A stretch of DNA of 64,000 nt, taken from the NCBI RefSeq assembly GCF_014850975.1, contig NZ_JACXST010000003.1, forward strand, positions 186,001 through 250,000, written 5' to 3'. Below, one piece after another: positions 7,875 to 17,002 of this stretch. The DNA comes from Methylomonas fluvii. Lineage in GTDB: Bacteria; Pseudomonadota; Gammaproteobacteria; Methylococcales; Methylomonadaceae. The notes under the pieces are model-generated. The model was not told the DNA's origin, made no database searches, and saw nothing but the letters and a program-made list of their open reading frames with translations. Position 1 is the stretch's first letter, and each line of letters starts with the position of its first letter. A program made the translations under genes and the position numbers.

Positions 7875-8773
7875 CAATGCGCTTCGGCTATGTGCTGCCG
7901 CAATAGTGCAAGGGTTTCCGGTAAGCGCTTGGGCTCGCGCGGCCGAGTTAGGCGCAACACCCGCACTTGGCTGAGCATGTCTGATATCTGCTTGAACAGG
8001 GCGGCATCGCGTCCCATGCATTTGGCCAGAAAATGGCGGTAGACCTCGGCGCGTAGCAGGGCGGCCGCATCCACGATACTGCAAGGCTCAATGGCGGCAG
8101 TTTGCCCGGCCTGCTCGGCTATACGCACGACCACAATCGTGGACAGAGGCATTGCCTTGGCCTCACACTCCGGCTCGATATGGTATTTTTGAATGGTGTT
8201 GCGTACTGATTGGCCTTGACGCTCCGAGAGGCCCAGGTGCGCTATCGTATCGGCCCACAGTCGGTGCGAGCGGCTATCCGGCCACAACACTGGTTTGCCG
8301 CCAGTATTTAATTGGATGGCGGCCACGTCATCGCCGATGAAGTTGCACTCTGTCTGACACAGCGCAGCAGCCAGGGTGGATTTACCCGCGCCACTCGGCC
8401 CGCACAGGGCGATGGCATGACCATTGCTAGAGACGGCGGAGGCATGCAGCACCAAGATGCCGCGCTGGTGCAGCAGTGCGCCAAAGGCGGTGCCTAGCAG
8501 GAATGGCATGGCATCGGCCTCGCTGCATTCGGCATCAAGCGTGATCAGGCAGCCACGGCTGACCTGGATTCGGGCAATACCGGGCATACGCAACAGGAAG
8601 TCTTGTTCGGATAACATCCAGTTGGGTTTAGCCAAGACCGGCGTACCCAAGGTGTCGGGCAGAGGGCCTCGGCGGATATGAACTTCGGGATCGGCGGAGA
8701 AGGCGGATTCGGCAACGCCGCTCAAGGGAAAATCCGAAACGACACGCAAGCCGGAAATGAGGTAATGCAACAC
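7874..8773 (-). CDS. HPr-kinase-like protein, candidate lasso-peptide kinase 1
   Basis: This 299-residue protein resembles HprK/P kinases. It has a Walker A loop CGPSGAGKSTLAAAL at about residues 123-137 and a GDDVAAI segment after it, preceded by LLHQRGILVLHASAV, a stretch common in this group. Related kinases in lasso clusters (paeninodin type) phosphorylate the C-terminal Ser hydroxyl of the precursor. The predicted precursor encoded 42 bases upstream ends in Ser. The stop overlaps the sulfotransferase start. Without the precursor it would be called simply an HPr kinase/serine kinase-like protein. Confidence 0.83.
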   Translation of the reverse strand: MLHYLISGLRVVSDFPLSGVAESAFSADPEVHIRRGPLPDTLGTPVLAKPNWMLSEQDFLLRMPGIARIQVSRGCLITLDAECSEADAMPFLLGTAFGALLHQRGILVLHASAVSSNGHAIALCGPSGAGKSTLAAALCQTECNFIGDDVAAIQLNTGGKPVLWPDSRSHRLWADTIAHLGLSERQGQSVRNTIQKYHIEPECEAKAMPLSTIVVVRIAEQAGQTAAIEPCSIVDAAALLRAEVYRHFLAKCMGRDAALFKQISDMLSQVRVLRLTRPREPKRLPETLALLRQHIAEAH

Positions 8774-8815
8774 AGGATTAGACGAATATTCTGGTTCAGC
8801 AGCCAGTAGATCGGC

Positions 8816-8974
8816 TTAGGAAGGCGGCCCCGAATTTGGACTGCTCTCGTTTGGGCTGTTACTCTTGGCGGCTGTGGCACTCAATACCGTTTGCTCGCGC
8901 AGTTCGGGGGTACACCAAGCCTTTTTTTCCTCGGGTGGCTTAGCCGGTTCGGGTTTGACTTGTTGTTCGTTCAT
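8816..8974 (-). CDS. Candidate lasso peptide precursor 1 (52 residues)
   Basis: A 52-codon gene opens the minus-strand operon, with AGGGA upstream of ATG 8974. The N-terminal part is Lys/Glu/Pro-rich. A W20-x2-P23-x-L25 motif stands where lasso leaders carry YxxPxL. Thr34 would be the conserved leader Thr at position -2. The predicted core from Ala36 is AKSNSPNESSPNSGPPS, with Glu at position 8 for ring closure with Ala1 and a C-terminal Ser for the kinase next door. The second precursor at 35598 has exactly the same Trp-to-Thr spacing and an acid at core position 8. Cleavage site and ring are inferred, not shown. Confidence 0.75.
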   Translation of the reverse strand: MNEQQVKPEPAKPPEEKKAWCTPELREQTVLSATAAKSNSPNESSPNSGPPS

Positions 8975-9557
8975 GGGTTTTTCCCTGTTTCCAGTAATCC
9001 AGTCATGCTACCGAAGACTGGTGGCAAGATCAAGCCTAAGCACGTTCGCGTCAGGCCAATCGCGCTTAAGAGCGCTTGAAAGTAGAATTTAGATAAAGCG
9101 AATTCAAAGCCTTATTTTATTTACAGTCTCCAAAGGCCGCTTTTACCTCGTTTCATTCTGTAGGCATTTGTCTAAGGCATCGCTGATTAAATCCCCTAGT
9201 GAGCAATCCCAAACCAGCTTTGCCGCACCTGAATACGCTAGCAACAAACGCCAAGGGGACAAGCGAATTGACTCAGGAAGATACGTTCCGGGCCCACCAT
9301 CGTATCTGCCGCAATATGTCACTTACGTAACCTAATCACGCCTCTGAACCCGGTGGGAAAAATTTATGGCGGAAATACAGCACTTAGGTGATTTTTGAGA
9401 AAGTTTATACGCATTGGCAATGCCAAATATGTGGTTCGCTGAGCGTAACCAAAGCGAAGGGTTGACTTAGGCTAATTTGGCTTTGCTCAGCACAGGTCCG
9501 CTCAGTCAACGGTAAATTGCTTGGTTTGGGTGCCTTTATAGCCATAGATCGCCTTAG
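8975..9557. other. Intergenic stretch upstream of precursor 1
   Basis: No convincing gene is seen on either strand. The part next to 8975 must hold the promoter of the minus-strand precursor operon, but no clear -35/-10 pair could be chosen. The short plus-strand open frames here are antisense to the precursor or lack a ribosome binding site. Confidence 0.5.
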
Positions 9558-9727
9558 TTCTACTTTGTCAGATTACAAAAAAGGTTCGTCATACCTGCTG
9601 GGAAGGGGGGCACCCAGTGCCATGGATGGTAAGCTTCGATCCATCCCTGGAGTCTGGATTTCGGCAATCCCTGCCGAAACGACGGACTCAGAGATGTAGT
9701 TCGAGTAAACTGACAAAGTAGAATTAG
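9558..9727. repeat. MITE-like repeat with inverted ends
   Basis: The stretch is bounded by TTCTACTTTGTCAG (9558-9571) and its reverse complement within CTGACAAAGTAGAATTAG (9710-9727). It holds no gene. Inside is a strong hairpin, TTTCGGCA / TGCCGAAA (9659-9679), and a second weaker one around 9622-9647. The same end sequence CTGACAAAGTAGAATTAG recurs at 1992-2009. This looks like a small non-autonomous element or REP-type repeat. Confidence 0.7.
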
Positions 9728-9798
9728 TGCCGTGGCTGTTATTGTTAGTCTAACTGTAGCCGCATTATTCGCAAAGCGGCCGCCGCAGCCGGCAACCG

Positions 9799-10231
9799 AT
9801 GCCGCTGAAGCGCATGCTGCGTATCCACTGCCTGCAACAATGGTCCAGCTATTCGGACCGTCAGATATTCTTAGGGCACAAGTGGCATGAAATCGACAGT
9901 ATCCGCCGGTTTGCCGGCTTTGGCAGCGTCACCGAAGCTCTGCCTGATGAAACCACTCTTCTCAACTTTCGCCATTGGTTGGAAAAGCATCAGCTGACCT
10001 ATTCTATTGCTGTTGACGGTCAACGAGCACCTGACGCACCGAGGCCTGTTGCTCTTTCGAGGCACGATGGTCGATGCCTCCATTGTTCAGGCCCCCAGTT
10101 CAACCAAGAATCAGGAGCAAGCGCGCGACCCTGACATGCATCAAACCAAGAAAGGCAGCTACGGGTTCTTCGGCATGAAAATCCATGTTGGTGCCGACAT
10201 GGATTCGGGCGCGGTACACAGCGTCTTTTAA
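9799..10231 (+). pseudogene. IS5-family transposase fragment
   Basis: The stretch encodes parts of an IS5-type transposase in two frames. The first (9799 to about 10010) reads MLRIHCLQQW, IDSIRRFAGF and DETTLLNFRHWLE. After a frameshift near 10010-10020 the second reads NEHLTHRGLL, GTMVDASIVQAP with the catalytic Asp, and GFFGMKIHVGAD. The N-terminus and the C-terminal catalytic half are missing. A sequence resembling an IS5 end (TTTGTTCAGCGCTTTCCTAA, 10262-10283) follows. It is a dead remnant between lasso cluster 1 and the polysaccharide operon. Confidence 0.85.
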
Positions 10232-10275
10232 AAACCACGTTTTGGTTGGCAGGGATGATCTTGATTAGGATTTGT

Positions 10276-11544
10276 TCAGCGCTTTCCTAACCATCCTTCG
10301 GATAATGGAGCAAAAACGCTGTCAATCCATAGCGCTTGTTGTTTCAGCCATTCGGATCGAAAACGCTCATTCTGACGCAGCACTTCAAACAATTGGAGCA
10401 CCTCCTGTCCGTTGCAAACTTGATGTTGCGGAGCTCCTAAGGCCACCGCACCTTTGCTTGCTGGTGCATCCCACTTAATACCTAGCACAAAATGTCCGGC
10501 CTGGACGGCTTCCAGCAACGCAGTTGAACAAAATCCAATTACCAAGGCGGGTCGGTCCGGCAGGGCATTTTGGGAAACCAGTATTTCATGCGGTGGATTT
10601 CTGCAGCGGGATGACATGTTTTCTGCTGCATAAGGATGTCCAAGGCGTCTTTCCTCCGGATGCAACAGTATATGGAACGCGTCTTTTTCCAAACTGTTGT
10701 GCAGTTGTGTTGCCAGTCGCAAAAAATCGCTGTTCAGAGGGCGCCCGAATACTGGCGTATGGGTTTGCGATACCAATAAGACACGTTGGGGGGGCGGAAG
10801 GTGTTTAGGCAATTGTATGGGCGGTTTTGCGCGGTATGTACCCATTACGATAGTGTTGGGGGGCGTGTTGTGAAGTAGGTATGTTTTGCGACTGGCCTCT
10901 CCCCAAACCAGCTGAATGTCTGCTCGGGTGGGAAAGAATTCGTCGGTTGGCAGGCCGTGTTGTACGCATACGCTGCGGATAGATGGAATACCTTTGGCGG
11001 TTTCTGTTGCCGTGGCGGAAAACATATCGAAATCGTTATGCAGCAACAGGTTGACATCGCCTTCCGCGTGGGTGAGGGTGCGTCGCCATGCACCGCTCCA
11101 GAGCTGGCGGCGAGCTAGGCAACAGCGTACCGTCCAAGCTGAGACGCCGGGTATAGGTGTTCTGCCGCTTCGAAAAATGGCTTGAACAGCCATCAGCCAG
11201 GCCTTGCAGTCGGGGGCGGCGATAAGTGTACCCTCTATCTTGTTCCGCAAACGCGGGTGGATAAATACCGAAGTGGCTTGTAAAGTGGGTAGTAGTGGCG
11301 CTAGAGCATCCCAGCCACTGGCCCCCTGTAAGCTGACCACGCACACAGTTCCGGAGAAAAGTTCCGCTTGGTGAGGTAGGCGCCCGCAAAGCCAGATGTC
11401 CCGAAGAAGTCCAGCGGTGGCGTGGATAATTTGGCGCCAGCCCCGGCGACGTTGAGAGATGAAATAAATTTCATGGCGGGCCAGCGCGGCATCTTCGCCC
11501 CAATACTGACGTAAGGCTTGTTCGAATAGGCTGAAGTCCATCAT
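10276..11544 (-). CDS. Putative glycosyltransferase-like protein of the polysaccharide operon
   Basis: This 422-residue protein has no motif I can name with certainty. Features include VNLLLHNDFDMFSATATETAKG, VQHGLPTDEFFP and a C-terminal VIGFCSTALLEAVQAGHFVLG stretch. The last two resemble the donor-binding half of GT-B-type glycosyl- or glycerophosphotransferases, where a His and a Ser/Thr-rich loop contact the nucleotide. The ATG at 11544 is used because it overlaps the upstream methyltransferase stop (ATGA), and the longer open frame is a shadow of that gene. It is the last gene of the operon. Confidence 0.5.
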   Translation of the reverse strand: MMDFSLFEQALRQYWGEDAALARHEIYFISQRRRGWRQIIHATAGLLRDIWLCGRLPHQAELFSGTVCVVSLQGASGWDALAPLLPTLQATSVFIHPRLRNKIEGTLIAAPDCKAWLMAVQAIFRSGRTPIPGVSAWTVRCCLARRQLWSGAWRRTLTHAEGDVNLLLHNDFDMFSATATETAKGIPSIRSVCVQHGLPTDEFFPTRADIQLVWGEASRKTYLLHNTPPNTIVMGTYRAKPPIQLPKHLPPPQRVLLVSQTHTPVFGRPLNSDFLRLATQLHNSLEKDAFHILLHPEERRLGHPYAAENMSSRCRNPPHEILVSQNALPDRPALVIGFCSTALLEAVQAGHFVLGIKWDAPASKGAVALGAPQHQVCNGQEVLQLFEVLRQNERFRSEWLKQQALWIDSVFAPLSEGWLGKR

Positions 11545-12533
11545 GGGTTCCAATACCGTTTCAGACGACGATATTCTATCCAGCGCTGAAATGCGCCGGT
11601 GTTCTCCAAGCCGAAGATTTTCGCCATGGCGCGTTTGATATGCGTTTTCAGTGCATCGGTTTGGGTCCAGCGCACGGACTCGATGTGCCGGTCGATGGCG
11701 GCAATTTCTTGTGGGTCGGCCGGCGAGATGGGCTGCGGTTCCGCACCCTTCAACGGCAGTTGGGCTATGACCAGTAAGGTGCCGGTAAAGGCTGCTCCCA
11801 ACGGATGCTCGCCGCAGCTGATGATTTCCAAGCCGGCACTTTGCAGCGTCCGTCGCAGGGTATGGGTGGTGAAATAACTTAAGTGGGCCGGGTGCACGAA
11901 TTTGCGCGTGTGCCAACCGCCAGCGGCATTGGGGACCTCGACGACCAAATGACCGCCGGGTTTGAGTACCTTGGCGGCCCAATGCGCAAAGGCGGTTGGC
12001 CTTGGTAAATGCTCCAGCACATGAAAGGCGACCACGACATCGAAATAGCCAGCCAAGGGGAATGCCTGAAAATGGGTTATCCATTGCACATTCGCATCTT
12101 CACAAAGGATGCCGCGCTGGGCGGAGTCGTATTCCGAAGCATGTAGAGTGACATCGGGACGGGCCTGAGACGCGGCATGCAGGAAGCTGCCGAAGCCGCA
12201 GCCTAGATCAAACAGGCGCCCGGTTGGCGGTAGCAGGGGGGCCACGATGTGCAAGCGTTGCTCGGCGATACGGCTTTCGAAACGCTGTTTGAAAAACATT
12301 TCCGGGTCTGTGCCGATGATCTCGGTCAGAAACAGTTGACGGTAATGATGGGCGTAAAAATCCTCCAGTGAGGCGGGAGTTAAATCCGGAGCCAGATAGA
12401 GGCAGGCGCAATGTCCGCAACGGCGCAAGGACTGGCCGATTCCTAGGTATCTTTCAGGCCAAAACTCTCTTTGCCGGGTGGTGGCGTGGCACAGGCGGCA
12501 GCCGTCGATGTCGGGGACGAATTCAAGGCGCAT
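11541..12533 (-). CDS. Class I SAM methyltransferase with N-terminal zinc-ribbon-like segment
   Basis: This 330-residue protein starts at ATG 12533 (MRLEFVPDIDGCRLC); the longer frame overlaps the asparagine synthetase and is rejected. Cys pairs CRLC and CGHC lie in the first 45 residues. The SAM-binding motif is FDLGCGFGSFLHAAS and is followed by VVVAFHVLEHLPRP and VLKPGGHLVVEVPN, as in Methyltransf_23/13-type sugar methyltransferases. The gene starts 17 bases after asnB and overlaps the next gene by 4 bases. It probably methylates a nucleotide sugar or glycan residue. Confidence 0.85.
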   Translation of the reverse strand: MRLEFVPDIDGCRLCHATTRQREFWPERYLGIGQSLRRCGHCACLYLAPDLTPASLEDFYAHHYRQLFLTEIIGTDPEMFFKQRFESRIAEQRLHIVAPLLPPTGRLFDLGCGFGSFLHAASQARPDVTLHASEYDSAQRGILCEDANVQWITHFQAFPLAGYFDVVVAFHVLEHLPRPTAFAHWAAKVLKPGGHLVVEVPNAAGGWHTRKFVHPAHLSYFTTHTLRRTLQSAGLEIISCGEHPLGAAFTGTLLVIAQLPLKGAEPQPISPADPQEIAAIDRHIESVRWTQTDALKTHIKRAMAKIFGLENTGAFQRWIEYRRLKRYWNP

Positions 12534-12549
12534 TACGCGGTTTTTTGGA

Positions 12550-14418
12550 CTATTCGCCATAAGTCGTGGCCAGCCACAGCGCCAAGGACACGCCCCACCA
12601 CAACGTGGCATGGCTGGTGGGGCGTGCCAGCTCGCGGCGCAGCATCGGTAGCGACAGCCACTCGCCGGCCCAAGCGGGTAGCTTTTCCCATAGGGCGTCA
12701 AACCGGATATTGTTGACCTGGAATTGCTCGGCATGGCCGAAGCCGTGAGTTTTACGCCGCCATAGCAATTCGTCGGGTAGTTCGCCCGCAAATGCCCGGC
12801 GCAGGGCGGCCTTGCCGTGATCGTCCCCCATGCGCGCGCTAACAGGCGCGGCCAGCGCGGCGGATACCACGCGCCAATCGAGATAAGGGGAGCGCACTTC
12901 AATGCCGGAGCGCATGCTGTTACGGTCCGTCCAGCGCAGGATCATCGGCAGGTTGGTGGTCGTGACATCGCGGCGCAGGCGCTGTTCAAGATCGACTTGT
13001 CGGTCCTGGTATAGGGCGGAAAACTCGGCGGCCATTGTTTCCCACAATGTTGCGCTCATCACTTGAGCGCCGGGTCGGGTGCGGCGCATGAGGCCGCGCA
13101 CGACGTTGGCGGGCAAGCTCCACACCAGTTGGTTGGCCAATTGTCGCGATTTGACCGAACCGTCGCGCAACATTTGCAAGGCCGGCAGCAACTCGCCCGA
13201 GAGAATTTTGTCGCGCGCCAAATGGCTCATGTAGCGGGCCGTGTAGCCACCGAAGACTTCGTCGGCGCCTTCGCCGCTCAGCACCACCTTGAAGCCGGCG
13301 TCGCGGATGCCGCGAAATATCCGGTAGCCGGCCAATACCGACGGCGTGGCGATGGGCTCTTCCTGAATGTACGCCAGCTCCAACAATTCGATCTCGCTGG
13401 GCTGGGCATCGGCCAAGTGGATGAAATGCCGCGTATCCGGTAGGTAGCCGGCGATGAAGGCGGCTGCCCTCGCGGTTTCATCGTGTTCCGCCGCGCTGCT
13501 GTTCCGGTAACCATAGGTATAGGCGCCGGCATGGCGGCTGAGGGGTTCGGTCCGGCTTGCCCTGGCGGCCATTGCGGTAATGATGGAGCTGTCCAGCCCT
13601 CCCGACAGCAGCGTGACGCTGGGCGTGTCCGAGCGCAGGCGCAGGCGCACGGCATCGGCGACCAATTCCCGTAGCCGTGCGGGTTCGAGCTGATTGTCCT
13701 GGCAAGACACCGGCCACTGGTGGTAAGGTTGCCAGTGTATGTCTCCATTGCACTCCAGGCGCATGATGCAGCCCGGCGGTACGGACGAGACGCCTTGGTA
13801 AAAAGTGCGGCAGCCGTGGTCGGAAACGCCGCTCATCAGGAAAGTGAACACCGACTTGGGCTCGGGTGGGGGGTACGCACCCAGGACCGAGGCAATGGCG
13901 CGAATTTCGCTGGCCAGAATCGTCATCTGCCGGCCGCCGCCATGGTCCCGCGCATAGTACAGCGGCTTGACCCCCAGGCGGTCCCGGCAGCAGATCAGGT
14001 CGCCGCTGGCGCGTTCCAACAGCACCAGCGCCCACATGCCGTTGAAACGTTCGAAAGCGGTCTCGCCCCATACACGCCAGGCGTGCAAAACAACCTCGGT
14101 GTCCGTGTCGGTGCGGAACGCGCAGCCTTCGGTTTCCAATTCCCGGCGTAATTCGATGAAGTTGTATATTTCGCCGTTGAAAATCAGGATATTGCCGGTG
14201 ACGGGACAGGTCATGGGTTGGCGTCCGGCCGGGCTCAAGTCGAGAATGGACAGGCGCCGGTGCCCGAGAAAGGTCGGTGGGCGGGACGAGTCGCCGTTGG
14301 CAATTAGCCAATCCGCATCGTCCGGCCCGCGATGCGCCAGCGTGTCGAGGGCGGCGGCTCCGATCCGGGGCAGATCGGGTATCGCACTATGGGCGCGCAG
14401 GGCAATCAGTCCGCACAT
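12550..14418 (-). CDS. asnB: Asparagine synthetase (glutamine-hydrolysing) type amidotransferase
   Basis: This 622-residue protein has both AsnB domains. The N-terminal class II glutamine amidotransferase domain begins MCGLIALR with catalytic Cys2 and has AHRGPDD and FNGEIYNF. The C-terminal synthetase has the PP-loop LLSGGLDSSIIT and SGEGADEVFGGY. The intact Cys2 separates it from the two lasso cyclases in this window. Inside a polysaccharide operon, such enzymes often amidate a uronic acid or similar carboxyl group of the glycan, so it need not make free asparagine. Its start overlaps the upstream flippase stop by one base. Confidence 0.88.
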   Translation of the reverse strand: MCGLIALRAHSAIPDLPRIGAAALDTLAHRGPDDADWLIANGDSSRPPTFLGHRRLSILDLSPAGRQPMTCPVTGNILIFNGEIYNFIELRRELETEGCAFRTDTDTEVVLHAWRVWGETAFERFNGMWALVLLERASGDLICCRDRLGVKPLYYARDHGGGRQMTILASEIRAIASVLGAYPPPEPKSVFTFLMSGVSDHGCRTFYQGVSSVPPGCIMRLECNGDIHWQPYHQWPVSCQDNQLEPARLRELVADAVRLRLRSDTPSVTLLSGGLDSSIITAMAARASRTEPLSRHAGAYTYGYRNSSAAEHDETARAAAFIAGYLPDTRHFIHLADAQPSEIELLELAYIQEEPIATPSVLAGYRIFRGIRDAGFKVVLSGEGADEVFGGYTARYMSHLARDKILSGELLPALQMLRDGSVKSRQLANQLVWSLPANVVRGLMRRTRPGAQVMSATLWETMAAEFSALYQDRQVDLEQRLRRDVTTTNLPMILRWTDRNSMRSGIEVRSPYLDWRVVSAALAAPVSARMGDDHGKAALRRAFAGELPDELLWRRKTHGFGHAEQFQVNNIRFDALWEKLPAWAGEWLSLPMLRRELARPTSHATLWWGVSLALWLATTYGE

Positions 14419-15995
14419 CAGGTTTTTGTCTCTGCTTGGTCGTCTTCGGGTTCCGCCGTTTCGCCAAGCGTGCCGGTTTGCAGAGCCAGACTGTCAGAAA
14501 TGGCCGTCAATCCAGCGGCGTTCTCTTCGGTTGAAGCGTTTCGTCCGTACCGCGCGGCGCAAAATGCCTGCCGGATAAGCGTGGTATCACGGCTCAATAC
14601 AGCCGACAGCATGATTAGACTGGCCGCCGCCGGCACTGGCCAAGGCAATAATCGGGCCTGCGACATCGAGCTCAGCGCGACGGCCAGGCCGAACAGTAGC
14701 AGCGATACGGGTACGGCTAGGCCGGATAGCCTCGCCGTGGCCGCAAATCCCAACGATGCTCCGGCAACCCTGGCCCACAGGACGGCGTCCGCCGACCCTT
14801 GCTGGGCACCAGCAAGTTGGGTAGCGATGCTGAAGGCGATGGCGAAGAGGACGGTCAGTGCTAATTTTTTTTCCTGATGGCGACCGATTAGGACGGCGGC
14901 CATGCTGCCTCCCAGCGCTGACAGTGTCCAATCCAATAAAACCGGCAAACCGAGCTGCAACCAAGCCGTTGGCACCTGCCAACAGCCGCCATTGCAAGTT
15001 GGGGCGATGACCAACAGCAATAAAGACATGGGGGCCAGTAGCAGGGCGGCCATCACCCGCACTGGTGATGCCGAACTGTAGCCGCGGCTTTCGCCCGCCA
15101 CCAGCAAGCGGTTGAGCTGACCAAGCATGCCGGATGCACCAGCCAGTATTTGCCCCAGCAGCAGATAGGCCGGCAGGAAACCGGCTGCCACGTCTTCAAT
15201 CAAAAAGGCGGTCAAGCGGTCGTTGGCCACGCCGAGAAAACCGAGTGTGGAAAGCGTCAGCGAGGCTTTTAACATCCGCCAGCCGCTACGGCTGAAACCG
15301 GGTATCAGCAATGCGCCGAAGTGGGCGCCGGTTTCCGACACGCGGCAGAAGCGGCGCATCGCCGCAAGGTTGAACGATGCCTGAATCAGATAACCGATGC
15401 TGACGCAGCCGCCGGCCAGTGCTGCCGGTGGCAAGATTTTCTCCCGTAACGGCCAAGCCAAAACCAAGGAAATAGCGGCGGCCGGCCAAGCGATTTGCTG
15501 CATGGCGAAGCCGATGCCATGACGCCCACCTGCCAGCAAGGGTGAGGAAAAATTGACTAGCGCCGCCAACACGGCCGGCGCGGCGGCCAATAGGTAAATC
15601 CAGCCTGGGTCCACGCTGCCGAAGCGCGTTATCCAGAACGCCGCCAGCGCGGCAAAGGCCAGCAAGCTAACCAACAGACGGTGGCCGAGCGCCGCGCGCC
15701 AGGCCTTACGCCAGTGCGCGGTGTTCGGTTTTTCGCGCAAGAAATACAGGCTATAGCCGAGGTCGCCGACGAATAGTAGAGCGGTAAGACTGATGTGGGC
15801 GAGACCGACATGGCCATAGGTTTGCGTGCCCAACGCGCGGAGCAGCAGCAGCTGGAACAGGAGATTGAAGGCCTGGCCAGTAATGTAGATCATGGCACCT
15901 GCTACGGCGTGGCCGCCAAGACCGCCATGGGGCGGTTTGGCCGGAATATTGCCGGGAACGAGGCTGTCGGTGACAAGCGCTCCAACATCCTTCAT
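14418..15995 (-). CDS. Polysaccharide flippase-like membrane protein (Wzx/MATE type) 2
   Basis: This 525-residue, strongly hydrophobic protein has many transmembrane segments. An N-terminal ITGQAFNLLFQLLLLRALGTQTYGHVGLA region is typical of oligosaccharide flippases (first helix followed by LGxxxYG). ATG 15995 is chosen because it forms an ATGA overlap with the upstream methyltransferase. It would move lipid-linked glycan units across the inner membrane. A second flippase gene at 24712 lies in the same operon. The C-terminal tail of about 60 residues is acidic and soluble. Confidence 0.78.
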   Translation of the reverse strand: MKDVGALVTDSLVPGNIPAKPPHGGLGGHAVAGAMIYITGQAFNLLFQLLLLRALGTQTYGHVGLAHISLTALLFVGDLGYSLYFLREKPNTAHWRKAWRAALGHRLLVSLLAFAALAAFWITRFGSVDPGWIYLLAAAPAVLAALVNFSSPLLAGGRHGIGFAMQQIAWPAAAISLVLAWPLREKILPPAALAGGCVSIGYLIQASFNLAAMRRFCRVSETGAHFGALLIPGFSRSGWRMLKASLTLSTLGFLGVANDRLTAFLIEDVAAGFLPAYLLLGQILAGASGMLGQLNRLLVAGESRGYSSASPVRVMAALLLAPMSLLLLVIAPTCNGGCWQVPTAWLQLGLPVLLDWTLSALGGSMAAVLIGRHQEKKLALTVLFAIAFSIATQLAGAQQGSADAVLWARVAGASLGFAATARLSGLAVPVSLLLFGLAVALSSMSQARLLPWPVPAAASLIMLSAVLSRDTTLIRQAFCAARYGRNASTEENAAGLTAISDSLALQTGTLGETAEPEDDQAETKT

Positions 15996-16936
15996 GGACG
16001 TAGCAAGCGAGCGGCGCAACGCGGTAAACCATTGCGCCAAGGGGCCTTGCCCACCCGGCGCACTTTTCGGCAAATTTCCCGGTTATCCTCGGCGGGCAGC
16101 GCCGGGAATTTTATATCCGGCACGTCAAGGCGGCGGGCGAATACTCGCAGATTTCCCGGGTAAATACCGTCGTCCATATCGGCATCGAATGCTAGAACGC
16201 CGAAGCCATGGCGCTGTAAGAGCCGCGCCAGCGACCCGACGGAAAAATAGTGGCGATGCCCAAAATGGAAATTGATCAAGCCGAGCCGCTCCCAGCCGTG
16301 CGCAATATCCGGCACTTCGATGACGAGCCAGCCGTTTTCGATGCGGTCGCCAATCCACCTCAACAATTCGCCCGGATCGGGCAGGTGTTCCAGAACATGG
16401 AAAAGTGCGTATACGTTGGCTTGAGGCAGCTTGCCGTCATACCTGCAGTAATCGCTGTCGATAATTTTGCCGGCTAGCCCGGATTGCTTGGCCGCGTAAT
16501 CGGCGGATAGTTTGCAGGGTTCAAAGCCGAGAACATTCTCGATGCCGCTTTGCCGGCATTCGCGAATGAAAAATCCCAGACCGCTGCCGATTTCGACTAC
16601 ACCGGTGATAGCGCCGACACGCTCGCGGATGCGCGCTAGGCGATAGCAGGCTTTGAGCTTGTCGCGATTGTCGTGGATATAGGCCGGAGAAATGTGCTCG
16701 ATATCTTCGTAGAACCTTCTATATTCGTCGCGATAAAACGAGTCCAGTGCCGCACGGTTGAGGTTGCGACCCGTGTAGATCTGCCCGCAACCCGCACATA
16801 CTTTTACATTCACCCGCAGCAAATACCGGTCACGCGCCAACAGCACTTCACCTTGCGTGTTGCCGCATGCCGGACACGACAATTCCTGCCACGGATAACG
16901 GCGTATGGACAGCGATGCACGAATGCGTTCAAACAT
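15992..16936 (-). CDS. Class I SAM methyltransferase with zinc-ribbon-like N-terminus
   Basis: This 314-residue protein begins with two Cys pairs (CPAC about residue 21, CAGC about residue 47), as in sugar C-methyltransferase-like proteins. The SAM site is VVEIGSGLGFFIREC, followed by VYALFHVLEHLPDPGELL. It overlaps the flippase start by 4 bases. The likely role is methylation of a sugar during polysaccharide synthesis. The exact substrate is not visible. Confidence 0.82.
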   Translation of the reverse strand: MFERIRASLSIRRYPWQELSCPACGNTQGEVLLARDRYLLRVNVKVCAGCGQIYTGRNLNRAALDSFYRDEYRRFYEDIEHISPAYIHDNRDKLKACYRLARIRERVGAITGVVEIGSGLGFFIRECRQSGIENVLGFEPCKLSADYAAKQSGLAGKIIDSDYCRYDGKLPQANVYALFHVLEHLPDPGELLRWIGDRIENGWLVIEVPDIAHGWERLGLINFHFGHRHYFSVGSLARLLQRHGFGVLAFDADMDDGIYPGNLRVFARRLDVPDIKFPALPAEDNREICRKVRRVGKAPWRNGLPRCAARLLRP

Positions 16937-17002
16937 TGGGAAGCCCGAGTTGCAAGGTAAGGAGTAGGTTTTTACCGACAGACATGCGCGCAGCCCCGGC
17001 GA

